Shown: in pieces, positions 37,082 to 47,445 of the stretch
Position numbering within the stretch: the stretch's first letter is position 1
Layout of the letters: every line of letters begins with the position of its first letter
Source: Breoghania sp. L-A4
GTDB lineage: Bacteria; Pseudomonadota; Alphaproteobacteria; Rhizobiales; Stappiaceae
Direction of reading: 5' to 3'
DNA: 64,000 nt
Assembly (NCBI RefSeq): GCF_003432385.1
Contig: NZ_CP031841.1
Span: forward strand, 3,449,579 to 3,513,578
Translations under genes and position numbers: made by a program
The notes under the pieces: generated by a model
The model's database searches: none
What the model was told of the DNA's origin: nothing
The model's input: the letters and a program-made list of their open reading frames with translations, nothing else

Positions 37082-37702
37082 TCAGATCTTTCCCAGCGTC
37101 CATACAAGCAACTCGCCCAACGCCTGATCAAGCGCCCGGTTCATCGCTGCCACGGCATCGTTCACCTTGTCGCTCGACGCATGCGCTTTGGCGACAAACG
37201 TCTTGGTCGCCACGACGCGGCCATTGCGGTCGTTGATGATCTTCGCCGAAAACTCGACAACCGCATCGCGGCTGCCGTTGATGTCCAGCTGGAATGCCCG
37301 GATATCGGTCGCGAGCTGGTAGTCGATCAGCAGGCCTTCACCGGGCAATCCGGCGGCCCGCAGCCGTCCGGTGTTCTCGAACGCCTCGACCATCTTGGCC
37401 TGAAACAGCTTCGGGACCCGATCGCTCCATGCGGCATTGCCGAAATAGCTGATGCGGGTGCGATCCGAGACCACCGCGATGTTGTCGGTATCGAGCGCGG
37501 CAACGGCCCGCGGGATCGGCACGAGGATCTGCGCGCGGCTGCCACCGATGGAGGCCGGAAAATCGGACGGCGCGGAAAGCGTATAGATCTCCCGCGGCGC
37601 TGTGCCAGCACCCAAAACCGAACACCCGGTCACGCCCGCGGCCAGCGCGGTCGCGGCGAGGATCCTGGCAAGCGTCAGTCTTTTACGCCGAACCAAACTC
37701 AT
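37082..37702 (-). CDS. ABC-type transport auxiliary lipoprotein (PqiC/DUF330-like)
   Basis: A 206-residue lipoprotein with signal sequence and lipobox VTGC. Downstream are the family features YTLSAP and QILVPIPRAVAALDTDNI. It is the last gene of the Mce/Mla-like operon, where it probably works at the outer membrane side of the lipid pathway. The ATG at 37702 is preferred to a TTG three codons earlier. Confidence 0.82.
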   Translation of the reverse strand: MSLVRRKRLTLARILAATALAAGVTGCSVLGAGTAPREIYTLSAPSDFPASIGGSRAQILVPIPRAVAALDTDNIAVVSDRTRISYFGNAAWSDRVPKLFQAKMVEAFENTGRLRAAGLPGEGLLIDYQLATDIRAFQLDINGSRDAVVEFSAKIINDRNGRVVATKTFVAKAHASSDKVNDAVAAMNRALDQALGELLVWTLGKI

Positions 37703-37867
37703 TCCAACCAACGCCCTTTTCCCTCGCCCACGCCATCAAACCGCTTCAGCGCGCCACGGCCCGCGATAGCAGAAAATCACAAACGCAATCGTGCTCAAAG
37801 CAATAGAGCATTCCGTCACCATATCAAATTTAGTTGGGCGTTGTTTCATTGCGTTCTCACACCGCGA

Positions 37868-39532
37868 TCAGCGCCGCCGCGCGCCATCGTACACAGGAAC
37901 ATCGTCTCCGCCGAAAATCACGCGGCTCGGATTGCGCTCGAAACCGCTCACCGCGCGTTCGAACTGTTCCAGCGTCCGCCGTCCCTGCTCGATCATCGCC
38001 TGGAGATCGCGCAGGCCCCGGCCGGAGAACCTTGCAAAGCCATCGGCGATCGGCCCGGCGCGCCCCTCGAAGGCTTGGGCGATCACCCGGATCGAGCGCG
38101 CCGCTTCCGTGGCTTCCGCAATGAAGCCCTTGCCATCGCCATCCACGAAGCCATCGACCTTGGCGAGAATGCCATCGATACGCGTGGACGCCTCGTTGAG
38201 CCGGCCGGACAGTTGCTTCGCATCGGCGACGATCTGATCGATGTCCGGCTGCTTGGATTTCAAATCGGCCGTGAAGTCGCTGACATTGCCAGCCGCGCGC
38301 CGCGCATCCGCGATGGCCTCGCGGATCGCCCCTGTTTCTCCCGCGATGCCTTCGGTGACCGTATCAATGGATGCCAGCACATTGGCCACCTTGTCCGGAT
38401 CGACCGCCTTGACGATACCGTCGACGCTGGTCAACGTGGAATTCAGGCGTCCCGAGAGCGCCGTCATGTCCTCACCCAGACGGCCCGCGTCGTCGATGAA
38501 CCTGGTGATCGTCTGCGTCCGGGTCTCGACCGCCTCGCTCATGCTCCGGATGCTTTTGGCCGCGGCGCGCGCATCGGCCATCACAGCGGCGAGGTTCTCG
38601 CCCTGTTCGGCAATCTTGCCGGACACATCATCCACGTTGCCGACGATCGACTCGATCCGCGCAGGATCCACGGAGGCGACCAACGCATTGACCCGCGCCA
38701 ACGTCTCATTCAGCCCGGATCCGAAATTCTCGAGTTCGCCCATGGTCGTCTTCGCGGTTTCGACCACCGCGTCGATGCCGGCGACCGCGCGCCCAAGCTG
38801 ATCCGACGCGTTCGCCACATTCTCGACGACACGAGCGACCTTCTCGGGGTCCACGGCGGCCACCACGGATTCGCCGGTCACCACCAAGGTTTCCAGCCGC
38901 CCCGACAGACTCGTGAAGGCATCGGTGGCATCCGACACCCCCGCCATGAACTTCTCCACACCCTCGGAGTTGGAGGCGAGCGCTTCAGAGAAGCGCTTCA
39001 CATTGCCCACCGTGTCGCTGACCCCCTTGCGGTTGTCCTCGACAAGGGAATTCACGGACGTCAGCGTCTGGTCCGCCTTGCCAAGAATCTGACGCGCACC
39101 GTCAACAAGGTCTTGAAAGGCGGAACGTTCCGCCTGCAGGGTCGGAACGCCGGCCTGGGAAAACAGCAATGGCAAATCGGGGGAGCCGCCGGCGAGCTCA
39201 ACATAGGCAACGCCTGTGAGCGCGGAGAACCCCAGTGTGGCGCGCGTATCGCTGCGCAACGGCGACTCGCCGTCAATAGCCGCCACGGCAATCACCTTCG
39301 TCGGATCGTTCTGGTCAAACATCAGGTCGCGCACCTGGCCAACCTTGATGCCGTTGAAATATACCAGGCCACCCACCGCAAGACCCGTGACCGAGCCCGG
39401 AAACACGACGCGCACTTCCCGGATCTGCTTGCCATTGTCCTGGGTCGACAGCCAACCGACAAACAGGAACGTCGTCACCAGCGTCAGCAAGGCGAATGAT
39501 CCGATGGCAATGTAATTAGCCCGCGTTTCCAT
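37868..39532 (-). CDS. mlaD: MlaD/Mce-family lipid-binding protein
   Basis: A 554-residue protein with one N-terminal membrane helix (YIAIGSFALLTLVTTFLFVG), an MCE domain (VRVVFPGSVTGLAVGGLVYF to about residue 120) and a 400-residue helical tail with repeats. It is much longer than E. coli MlaD (183 residues); the tail resembles long Mce proteins that form tunnels across the periplasm. Its neighbours are the ATPase and permease of the same transporter. Confidence 0.88.
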   Translation of the reverse strand: METRANYIAIGSFALLTLVTTFLFVGWLSTQDNGKQIREVRVVFPGSVTGLAVGGLVYFNGIKVGQVRDLMFDQNDPTKVIAVAAIDGESPLRSDTRATLGFSALTGVAYVELAGGSPDLPLLFSQAGVPTLQAERSAFQDLVDGARQILGKADQTLTSVNSLVEDNRKGVSDTVGNVKRFSEALASNSEGVEKFMAGVSDATDAFTSLSGRLETLVVTGESVVAAVDPEKVARVVENVANASDQLGRAVAGIDAVVETAKTTMGELENFGSGLNETLARVNALVASVDPARIESIVGNVDDVSGKIAEQGENLAAVMADARAAAKSIRSMSEAVETRTQTITRFIDDAGRLGEDMTALSGRLNSTLTSVDGIVKAVDPDKVANVLASIDTVTEGIAGETGAIREAIADARRAAGNVSDFTADLKSKQPDIDQIVADAKQLSGRLNEASTRIDGILAKVDGFVDGDGKGFIAEATEAARSIRVIAQAFEGRAGPIADGFARFSGRGLRDLQAMIEQGRRTLEQFERAVSGFERNPSRVIFGGDDVPVYDGARRR

Positions 39533-39642
39533 GGACGTCTTTCCCTTGACCGCCGTGCATTGACCGGCCGATCAGGCCCGCAATACGGCAATCCGTCTCG
39601 AAGTGCAAAAGCCGCGCGCACGGGTCAGCCGCACACCAGCTC

Positions 39643-40461
39643 CTAGTCGTTTCGCCGCGCGCCGCGGATCCCGTGAAAATAAGACCGCACCCACGGATGA
39701 TCGAATGCGAGCATGGTTTCCATCGGCCCCGCGACCAGCACACGTTTCTCGCCGAGGACCGCGATCCGATCGCATGTCGTGTGCAAACTATCGAGGTCAT
39801 GGGTGACCATGTAAACCGTCAAGCCAAGTGTGTCGCGCAACTGCATGATAAGATCGTCAAAGGCCGCCGCGCCAATCGGATCGAGACCCGATGTCGGCTC
39901 ATCGAGGAACACGATGGTCGGATCCAGCGCCAATGCGCGTGCGAGGCTTGCCCGCTTGATCATTCCCCCGGACAGCTCCGAGGGCAACTTCTCCGCGGCG
40001 TCTCGGGGCAAGCCCACCATCTCGATCTTCAACAGCGCCAGTTCGTCCATCAGCCGCTGCGACAGCTTCAGGTGTTCGCGCATGGGAACCTGGATGTTCT
40101 GCCGCACGTTGAGCGACGAGAACAGGGCGCCTTGCTGGAACAGCACCCCCCAGCGGCGCTCCACTTCCGCGCGGCCGGCATCCGACAACGTCTTCAGATC
40201 CTGGCCAAACACTTCAACCGTGCCGCCGCGCATCGGCGTCAGCCCGAGAATGGCGCGCATCAGCACCGACTTGCCCGTGCCCGACGCGCCGACAAAGCCG
40301 AGGATCTCGCCGCCGATGACGTCGAGATCGAGATCCTTCAAGACCAGCGTGTCGCCAAATCCCACGGTGACACCACGCGCGCGCAGCACAACCTCACCCT
40401 TGGCCAGAGAAAGGTAGCCAGGCGTCTCGCCGGTGGGCCGCTCGCGCATCGATTCCGCCAT
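39643..40461 (-). CDS. mlaF: MlaF-like ABC transporter ATPase
   Basis: A 272-residue ATPase with Walker A GASGTGKS, Q-loop VLFQQGALFSSL, signature ELSGGMIKR, Walker B IVFLDEPTSGLDP and switch MVTHD. The GGMIKR signature and FQQGALF loop are characteristic of MlaF. It starts two bases after the permease gene ends. Confidence 0.92.
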   Translation of the reverse strand: MAESMRERPTGETPGYLSLAKGEVVLRARGVTVGFGDTLVLKDLDLDVIGGEILGFVGASGTGKSVLMRAILGLTPMRGGTVEVFGQDLKTLSDAGRAEVERRWGVLFQQGALFSSLNVRQNIQVPMREHLKLSQRLMDELALLKIEMVGLPRDAAEKLPSELSGGMIKRASLARALALDPTIVFLDEPTSGLDPIGAAAFDDLIMQLRDTLGLTVYMVTHDLDSLHTTCDRIAVLGEKRVLVAGPMETMLAFDHPWVRSYFHGIRGARRND

Positions 40462-40463
40462 GG

Positions 40464-41609
40464 CTAAACCCCGATACCGGCGAAATACATCGCAAACAGA
40501 CCATCGACCACAATAACCATGAAGATCGACTTCACCACCGACAGCGTGGTGTGAAGACCGAGCGATTCGGAGCTGCCGCGCACCTTGAAGCCTTCGACAC
40601 AGGCGACGAGGCCAATGATCAGCGCCATGAAGGGCGCCTTGGTCAGCCCGACCAGAAGCGTCTCGACGGTCAGCGCCTCCTTGAGAAACAGCATGAAGCT
40701 GAATGGCGGAATATCGAGATAGACCCAGGACACCAGGCCGCCGCCGATCAGCGCCGCGATATTGCCGAAAATCGTCAGCATCGGCAGTGCGATCATCAGG
40801 GCGATCACCCGCGGCAGCACGAGCACCTCGGTCACCCGCATACCGATGACCTGCAGCGCGTCAATCTCCTCGTGCATCTTCATCGAGCCGAGTTCGGCCG
40901 TGAACGCGCTGCCGGAACGCCCGGCCACCATGATGGCTGTCAGAAGCACGCCGATTTCCCGCAACACCAGCACACCAACCAGATCCACCACATAGCGGTC
41001 GGCGCCGAACTGGCGCAGGTAAAAACCACCCTGCTGCGCAATGATACCTCCGATGAGAAAACACATCAGAACAACGATGGGCACGGCGCCGATGCCGGCG
41101 CGGTCAAACTGGTGGGCAACCGATATCAGCCGGATACGGCTGGGATGCCGGACGACATTGGCCAGCACCATGACCAACGTGCCGAGAATGTTCATGACGG
41201 CAACCGCATCACGGCCTATCTCGACGATCTGCCGGCCCGTCGTCTCGGCCAGCCAGACCAGCGAGATCTTGCGCTTGCGCGGCGTCCACGGCGGCGGATG
41301 ATGCGACTCCACACCGGACACAAGCTCGCCGTAGTCCTCGGAAAGGTTCTCCACCGTCACCCGCGCGCCGAGAAACTCCAGCTTCGCCTGCAGCCGGTGC
41401 AGCAACCACGCGCCCGAGGTGTCCATTGCGTCGATGCCGCTCAGGTCCAGCAGCACCTTGCCCGGACGGCCGACATCGAGCGCATTGACCATCGCCTCGA
41501 CGTCGCGCGCGTTGTCGAGCAGCCACAGTCCCGAGGCTGTCACATGCGCCACATCGCCGTCATGGCGCACGGAAAGGTCCAGCGGATTAACCGGTGCGTG
41601 AGCAGTCAT
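40464..41609 (-). CDS. mlaE: MlaE-like lipid transporter permease fused to a STAS domain
   Basis: A 381-residue fusion. Residues 1-110 form a STAS domain (VLLDLSGIDAMDTSGAWLL). Residues 130-381 form an MlaE permease with the LREIGVLLTAIMVAGRSGSA and MHEEIDALQVIGM motifs. In E. coli the STAS protein MlaB is separate and binds MlaF; fusion to the permease is seen in other alphaproteobacteria. It is the first gene of the operon mlaE-mlaF-mlaD-lipoprotein. Confidence 0.92.
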   Translation of the reverse strand: MTAHAPVNPLDLSVRHDGDVAHVTASGLWLLDNARDVEAMVNALDVGRPGKVLLDLSGIDAMDTSGAWLLHRLQAKLEFLGARVTVENLSEDYGELVSGVESHHPPPWTPRKRKISLVWLAETTGRQIVEIGRDAVAVMNILGTLVMVLANVVRHPSRIRLISVAHQFDRAGIGAVPIVVLMCFLIGGIIAQQGGFYLRQFGADRYVVDLVGVLVLREIGVLLTAIMVAGRSGSAFTAELGSMKMHEEIDALQVIGMRVTEVLVLPRVIALMIALPMLTIFGNIAALIGGGLVSWVYLDIPPFSFMLFLKEALTVETLLVGLTKAPFMALIIGLVACVEGFKVRGSSESLGLHTTLSVVKSIFMVIVVDGLFAMYFAGIGV

Positions 41610-41756
41610 GCGTTTCAGATTTCACCAGTTCCGGGCGCGCAGGCCCCTTCAGAATTCCCGGCGATTATAGGGGCGTTGCAATGCGGTGTCCCCGACAGCG
41701 GCAGATTTGCGACGAATCCGAAAAGCTATTGTGAAAATGACACGCCGCACGAAACG

Positions 41757-42935
41757 CTAGCGCTGCCGCGCCAGGCGCCTGACAGCGACCGCGCCGAGCA
41801 ACACAAGAGCAATTGCGCCGCCGGCCGCCATGCTCCAGAAAGCAATCACCGGATCGGCGCTGTAAAGCGGTCCCGCGGCGAGCGTTCCGAGCGCCGTCGC
41901 GATACCGCCGAACGTCGAGGCAAGTCCCTGCGCGGTGGCGGCGCGGCGGGCCGGAATGGAAACGGCGACAAATCCGATCATGCCCAGGTGCGTGGCCCCG
42001 AAGGTCAACCCGTGCAGGATCTGCAGAGAGAAGGCCGCAAGAACGCTTTCGGCGAACGGAAAGCACAACCAGCGCACGACGGCAGCACAGCCACCGATGG
42101 CGACCATCGTCATTGGCCCGACGAAGGCGCGCAACCGGGTCGCGGCCGCAAACAGCCCGATCTCCACGATCACGCCAACGACCCACAGCGCGCCGATCGT
42201 CGTCTCCGAGATGCCCGCCCGGCGCCAGTGCAACGATGAAAAGCCATAGTAGACGGCGTGACTTCCCTGGATGAGGCCCACCGCGAGCAAGACCGTCAGG
42301 AACACCGGATTTCGCAGCGAGATTGCCGGCCCTCCGGCCGCCGGCGTGACGCCTTCCTGGTGTCCAAGCTCCGGCAGAGTCGCAGCGACGACGACCATCG
42401 CCAGCATGGATCCCGCGAGACCGAACGGCACAAGCGACGACGGCCAGACCTCCAGCGCCATTCCGCCGGCCAGTGTCGCGATCACAAAGGCGACGGAGCC
42501 CCAAAGCCGCATCCGGCCATAGTCGCCAATGCCGCTTCGCACCGCGTCCATGGCATAAGCGTCGCTGAGCGGAATGATCGCGCCATGGAACAGCGACGTG
42601 AAAACCGCCACCGCGAAAAGCGCGGCGAAACCGTCGACAAAGGCATAACAGGCAAATCCGAAGGCGCTTGCCCCCGCTGTGACGATGAGCGCCAAAACAC
42701 GCCGCCCGAAGCGGTCGGCGATGGCGGTGACCAGCGGACTAGCAGCAATCCGTATTGCCAAGGGGGTGGCGAGTATGAAACCTATCTCGGTGTCGTCAAG
42801 TCCCCGGTCCGCGAGAAAGATCGGGAAAAACGGGAGGAATATGCCCAATGCCAGAAACTGAAAGCCGAACAGAGATCCGATTCGCATCGGCATTCGGGCC
42901 GCATATTTCTCCGGCGTCGTGACGGTTTTTTCCAC
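41757..42935 (-). CDS. MFS transporter, HcaT/MFS_1-like
   Basis: A 392-residue transporter with about 12 membrane helices. Features are FLADRGLDDTEIGFILATPL and the motif A-like loop AIADRFGRRVLAL. YGRMRLWGSVAFVIATLAGG is typical of the phenylpropionate/nucleoside-permease-like subgroup. The substrate is unknown. It stands alone between the Mla operon and the CheZ-like gene. Confidence 0.85.
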   Translation of the reverse strand: MEKTVTTPEKYAARMPMRIGSLFGFQFLALGIFLPFFPIFLADRGLDDTEIGFILATPLAIRIAASPLVTAIADRFGRRVLALIVTAGASAFGFACYAFVDGFAALFAVAVFTSLFHGAIIPLSDAYAMDAVRSGIGDYGRMRLWGSVAFVIATLAGGMALEVWPSSLVPFGLAGSMLAMVVVAATLPELGHQEGVTPAAGGPAISLRNPVFLTVLLAVGLIQGSHAVYYGFSSLHWRRAGISETTIGALWVVGVIVEIGLFAAATRLRAFVGPMTMVAIGGCAAVVRWLCFPFAESVLAAFSLQILHGLTFGATHLGMIGFVAVSIPARRAATAQGLASTFGGIATALGTLAAGPLYSADPVIAFWSMAAGGAIALVLLGAVAVRRLARQR

Positions 42936-43046
42936 GTTCTAAACTCGCGTTAACACTTCGTGCGCTAAGAAACAGGATCGGGAGGCTGTGTCTCGTTAGC
43001 ACAGCCGGTTCGACGCCGCCGAAAGAAAAGCCGAGGCAGAAGCCCC

Positions 43047-44455
43047 ATGGTCCAAGCCAGTCCCCCCTCCCCGCTGCGGGAGGAAGACTACGAAGCGATC
43101 GAAGCAGCCGTCATGGAGACGGCGCGCGGACGCTGGTTCCTTTCCGAGTTTGCCCAGCGCAACCGGTCGGCGGACACGAATGTCCTGCTCGACGCCATTC
43201 AAAAGCTGGACAAATCGATGCGGCGGGAACGCAAGGGCCCGCAGATTAACCGAATTCAGCTCGACCTCGCCGACATGCAGGAAGCGATCACCCGCACCAA
43301 GCAGGAGATCGCCCAGATCAAGCATGAGTCGGACGACGGCGACCGCTTCACCGAAGCCTCCAATGAACTCGACGCGATCATCAGCCAGACCGAAGGCGCC
43401 ACCCAGGACATTCTGAACACCACGGAAAAGATCCAGGAACTGGCGTGGACGCTGCGCGAACAGGGCATCGACGAGAAGGTCTGCGACGACATCGACGCGC
43501 ACACCACCGACATCTACATGGCGTGCTCCTTCCAGGATCTGACCGGACAGCGGACCCAGAAGGTCGTGCAAGTGCTGCGCTACCTTGAATCGCGCATCAA
43601 CGAGATGATGGAAATCTGGGGCCTCGAAAGCGACGACATGGATGTCGAACGCGCGCCGACAAACCAGAATGATGCCCGTCCCGATGCGCATCTGCTCAAC
43701 GGACCGCAGCTTGAGAACAAGGGGATCAATCAAAACGACATCGATGCGCTGATGGATTTCAGCGCCGCGGCGGACCCTGATGCCGCTGTGACGATCGAGC
43801 ACGACGCCGACGAGATCACACCACACGCCGAAGAATCCGGCGCCGACCCGGATGCGATGGACGTCGCCACCGCAGCCGACGTGGCTGATGACGCGCCCGA
43901 CGCGAGCACCGAAACAGTCGATTTCACATTCGGCAGAACCGATGACGATGCGCAGGCCGACGTTTTTGCACCTGAGGCCGCCGCGGACGAGAGCGCTCCG
44001 GACGCGACCACGGATGCCTCCGAAGACGTGATGGGCGCGGACGTGTTCGCCAGCGGCGACATCAACGCCACGCTTGCCGAAATGGTCGGCGCTGATGCCG
44101 CCGACGACACGCCGGAGATCGACCCAATCGACGAACCGGAGGCCGAGGGCGCCGATATTTTCGCCGCTGCGGATGACGCGGCTGAGGACATTTCCGGGGA
44201 CGCCGACGACGACATGTCTGCCGCCGTGTCCGAACTCACAACCGATGCCGCCCGGAAGAAGACGCTGACGGCTTCGACACGATCGAGACGGCCTCCGGTG
44301 ATCCTCACGCCGAGGCACAAGAGGAAGACGACGCCGACGCGGCGTTCGAGGAACTGGATGCGTCCGAGGAACCCGCCGTGCTCAAGGCTGACAGCGACGA
44401 CTCCAACCCGCTGAGCAGCCTCTCCACCGGCGAGCGTCTGGCGCTGTTCAGCTAG
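43047..44455 (+). CDS. cheZ: CheZ-like chemotaxis phosphatase (one-base frameshift near the 3' end)
   Basis: Predicted phosphatase of phospho-CheY. Residues 60-200 are long helices with the CheZ active-site motif FQDLTGQR (162-169), where Asp164 and Gln168 correspond to the E. coli catalytic pair. The second half is Asp/Glu/Ala-rich and probably disordered. The frame breaks at CCC 44251-44253; one extra C restores an acidic tail and a C-terminal peptide SSLSTGERLALFS, a likely CheY-binding helix, ending at 44455 (469 residues). Probable sequence error. Confidence 0.85.
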
Positions 44456-44481
44456 AGCTGGACTTTTCGAGAGTCGATCAA

Positions 44482-44532
44482 GGCCCTGGATCGCTCCGCC
44501 ACACTGGCCGGAAGCGGTCCGGGGCTTTTTTT
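44482..44532 (+). terminator. Intrinsic terminator after cheZ
   Basis: A long imperfect stem (GCCCTGGATCGCT... pairing with ...AGCGGTCCGGGGC) is followed by TTTTTTT. Confidence 0.85.
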
Positions 44533-44539
44533 CGGAAAC

Positions 44540-45517
44540 CTATCCGGCCAGGGCGCGCGCCATCATGGCCGGCTCGATGTTGCCGCCGGACAGCACCACG
44601 GCCACGGTCTTGCCCTCCACTGGGAAATGCCCGCTCAGCACCGCGGCCAGCGCCACGGCTCCGCCGGGTTCCAGCACCAGCTTCAATTCCCGGAACGCAT
44701 AGGCAACGGCGGCGAGCGCCTCCGCGTCGCTGACCGCAAGGCCCTGCGACAGACGCTTTTCGTTGATCTGGAATGTCAGCGTGCCGGGCATGGGCGAAAG
44801 CAGGGCATCGCAAACCGAGCCGCCCGCGCGTTCGTTGCCAAGACGCCTATGCGCGGCAAGCGAGCGCGCCGTATCCTCAAAACCCTCCGGCTCCACGGAG
44901 CAGAGCCGCGTGTTAGGCGACAATCCCTCAAGCGCCAGCGCCAGTCCGGCGGTCAATCCGCCGCCGCCGCAGGGTGTCAGAACCTCGTCCGGCACCATGC
45001 CCATGGCGCCGGCCTGCTCGATCAGCTCAAGACCGGCGGTGCCCTGTCCCGCCATCACGCCCGCATCGTCGTAGGGGTGGACAAGGGTCGCGCCGCTCTC
45101 GGAGCAAAGCGTCGCCGCGATGGCTTCCCGGTCTTCGCTCTCGCGATCATAGGCAATGACCGTCGCGCCACTGGCCTCGGTGCGCAGGCGTTTCATCTCC
45201 GGCGCATCGGATGGCATGACGATGGTCGCCGGCATGCCGAGCATGCGCGCGGCTTCGGCCACGCCCTGGGCATGGTTGCCCGATGAGCAAGCGACGACCC
45301 CGCGCGGCCTGTCGGCGTCCTCAATCATCGAAAGCCTGTTGAAGGCGCCGCGAAACTTGAACGTCCCGGTGCGCTGCAAGCACTCGGGTTTCAGCAGGAT
45401 CCGCCCTCCGGTCAGCGCGTCCAGCGCATCCGATCGCAGCAGCGGCGTCACCACCGCGTGGCCGGCGATGCGCGCCCGCGCGGCCTGCACGTCCGAAAAG
45501 CCAGGCAATCTGTTCAT
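44540..45517 (-). CDS. Threonine/serine dehydratase (PLP-dependent)
   Basis: A 325-residue fold-type II PLP enzyme predicted to deaminate threonine or serine to a 2-oxoacid. The PLP lysine lies in GTFKFRGAFN. The substrate loop is SSGNHAQG and the phosphate-binding loop CGGGGLTAG. There is no C-terminal regulatory ACT domain, so it resembles catabolic rather than biosynthetic IlvA. An AGGAGA ribosome binding site precedes the start. Confidence 0.88.
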   Translation of the reverse strand: MNRLPGFSDVQAARARIAGHAVVTPLLRSDALDALTGGRILLKPECLQRTGTFKFRGAFNRLSMIEDADRPRGVVACSSGNHAQGVAEAARMLGMPATIVMPSDAPEMKRLRTEASGATVIAYDRESEDREAIAATLCSESGATLVHPYDDAGVMAGQGTAGLELIEQAGAMGMVPDEVLTPCGGGGLTAGLALALEGLSPNTRLCSVEPEGFEDTARSLAAHRRLGNERAGGSVCDALLSPMPGTLTFQINEKRLSQGLAVSDAEALAAVAYAFRELKLVLEPGGAVALAAVLSGHFPVEGKTVAVVLSGGNIEPAMMARALAG

Positions 45518-45575
45518 GAGAATCTCCTGCGAAACCGAGTCGCAGGATACTCAAAAGGCAACTGACGCAAAGTCC

Positions 45576-46601
45576 TTATTCGGCCGCGCGCACGAGGTCC
45601 CCGTTTGCGGCGAGCACATTGTCCAGAAACTGCTGCGCGCTGTTGCGCCACGTGTAGCGCAAGGCGACCTCGCGGCAGTGCGCCCGGTCAATTTCCAGAG
45701 CCGCGAGTGCCGCTTTCCCAAGATCCTTGTCGAGCACGCCCGCGCCGCTGCCGCCGATCACGTCGAGCGGCCCCATCACGGGATAAGCGGCGACCGGCAC
45801 GCCGCAGGCCAGCGCCTCCAGCATCACGTTGCCAAAAGTGTCCGTGAGGCTGGGGAACACGAAAACATCCGCCGCGGCATAATGCGCCACGAGATCCTCA
45901 CCGACCCTGGGACCGGCAAAATGGACGTCCGGATAGGCGCGCCTCAACGAGTCCAGCTGCGGTCCGCCGCCCACCACCACCTTGCTGCCCGGCAGGTCCA
46001 GATCAAGAAAGGCCTTGATGTTCTTCTCGACCGCGACACGGCCGACATTGACGAAAATCGGTCGCGGCAGATCGTAGACCATTACGTCCACGGGCTTGAA
46101 GATGGTCTGGTCCACACCGCGCGACCAGCGCATCAGGTTGGTGAAACCGCGCGCCGCCAGATCCTGCTCGAGCGAGAGCGTTGCCACCATGCATCCGGAG
46201 CCACCGTTGTGGAACCGCCGCAGCATGGCGTATGACCAGCTCTCGGGAACCGGCACACGGGCGGATACGTATTCCGGAAAGCGGGTGTGATAGCTCGTTG
46301 TGTAGCTGCGCCCCGCCGCCAGCGCGACCTTGCGCGCCAGCATGCCTAACGGCCCCTCTGTGGCGATGTGAATGTACCGCGCGCCGCTGTCCTCGATCCG
46401 TCGCCGCACCCGCGAGGGCCATGTCAGCGACAGCCTGATTTCGGGGTAGCTCGGACAGGGAATGGTGCGAAATTCCAGCGGCGTAAGGATGTCCACCTCG
46501 ACACCCATCTGCCGCAATTCGCTCGCCGTGCGGTCGAGCGACCTCACCACACCATTGATCTGGGGATGCCAGGCATCGGTGACGATGAGGATCTTCGTCA
46601 T
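45576..46601 (-). CDS. agt: Agt-like glycolipid glycosyltransferase (GT4)
   Basis: A 341-residue GT-B enzyme beginning MTKILIVTDAWHPQINGVVR. The donor-binding region is FPSLTDTFGNVMLEALACG (E-x7-E type). Overlap by four bases with the PlcP-like gene matches the plcP-agt pair known from rhizobia, in which Agt glycosylates diacylglycerol to replace phospholipids during phosphate starvation. The ATG at 46601 is inside the upstream stop codon overlap. Alternative: a mannosyltransferase of another pathway. Confidence 0.82.
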   Translation of the reverse strand: MTKILIVTDAWHPQINGVVRSLDRTASELRQMGVEVDILTPLEFRTIPCPSYPEIRLSLTWPSRVRRRIEDSGARYIHIATEGPLGMLARKVALAAGRSYTTSYHTRFPEYVSARVPVPESWSYAMLRRFHNGGSGCMVATLSLEQDLAARGFTNLMRWSRGVDQTIFKPVDVMVYDLPRPIFVNVGRVAVEKNIKAFLDLDLPGSKVVVGGGPQLDSLRRAYPDVHFAGPRVGEDLVAHYAAADVFVFPSLTDTFGNVMLEALACGVPVAAYPVMGPLDVIGGSGAGVLDKDLGKAALAALEIDRAHCREVALRYTWRNSAQQFLDNVLAANGDLVRAAE

Positions 46602-47401
46602 GCCACGGCCTGCTGATCGGCCTGCGGCGCCACCGGCTGCAGCACCCGGGCGCGATCGGCCCAGCGGATCAGCTCCATGGTGCCGTCGTGATGCTCGGCC
46701 ACCGCGGTGCAGCTCTCGACCCAGTCGCCGGTGTTGATGTAGTTGATGCCGAAGGTGTGGTGGTTGGTGGCGTGATGGATATGGCCGCAAATCACGCCAT
46801 CCGCTCCGCGCCGGCGCGCCTCCTCGGCCAGAGTGCGCTCGAAATTGCCGATGAAGCTGACGGCGTTCTTCACCTTCAGCTTGGCCCAGGCCGACAGCGA
46901 CCAGTAGGAAAAGCCCAAGCGGCGGCGCACGACATTGACCCAGGTGTTGACGCCCAGCGCGGTGACATAGGCCCAGTCGCCGAAGTAGGCGAGCCACTTC
47001 GCGTGCCGCACAACCACGTCGAACTGGTCGCCGTGAATGACCAGATAGCGCCGGCCGGCCGCCGTCTCATGGAAACAGCTGTCTGTGACCTCCACGCCAC
47101 CAAAATGCGTTCCCAGATAGTCGCGCAGGAACTCGTCATGGTTGCCGGGCACGTAGACGACACGGGCGCCCTTGCGCGCCTTGCGCAGCAGCTTCTGCAC
47201 TACGTCATTGTGTTCCTGCGGCCAATGCCAGTTGCGCCGCAACCGCCAGCCGTCGACGATGTCGCCGACAAGATAGACGGTTTCCGCGTCGTGGCAGCGC
47301 AGGAAATCAAGCAACATGTCCGCCTGACAACCGCGCGTTCCAAGGTGAACGTCTGAGAGAAACAGTGCCCGGAAATGGCGTGTGTCGGAACGATCGGTCA
47401 T
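46598..47401 (-). CDS. plcP: PlcP-like metallophosphoesterase
   Basis: A 267-residue metallophosphatase related to LpxH. Metal-binding motifs are LFLSDVHLG, GDIVDGW, PGNHDE, VIHGDQFD and CGHIHHA. Intracellular PlcP of Sinorhizobium cleaves phosphatidylcholine to diacylglycerol under phosphate limitation; such proteins are often labelled UDP-2,3-diacylglucosamine diphosphatase. The following Agt-like gene and the Pho box at 47446-47463 support the PlcP role. GGAGAA is the ribosome binding site. Confidence 0.85.
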   Translation of the reverse strand: MTDRSDTRHFRALFLSDVHLGTRGCQADMLLDFLRCHDAETVYLVGDIVDGWRLRRNWHWPQEHNDVVQKLLRKARKGARVVYVPGNHDEFLRDYLGTHFGGVEVTDSCFHETAAGRRYLVIHGDQFDVVVRHAKWLAYFGDWAYVTALGVNTWVNVVRRRLGFSYWSLSAWAKLKVKNAVSFIGNFERTLAEEARRRGADGVICGHIHHATNHHTFGINYINTGDWVESCTAVAEHHDGTMELIRWADRARVLQPVAPQADQQAVA

Positions 47402-47445
47402 CGTTCGTTCTCCGATTTGATGTGACGCCCATTAACCCGATTCAC

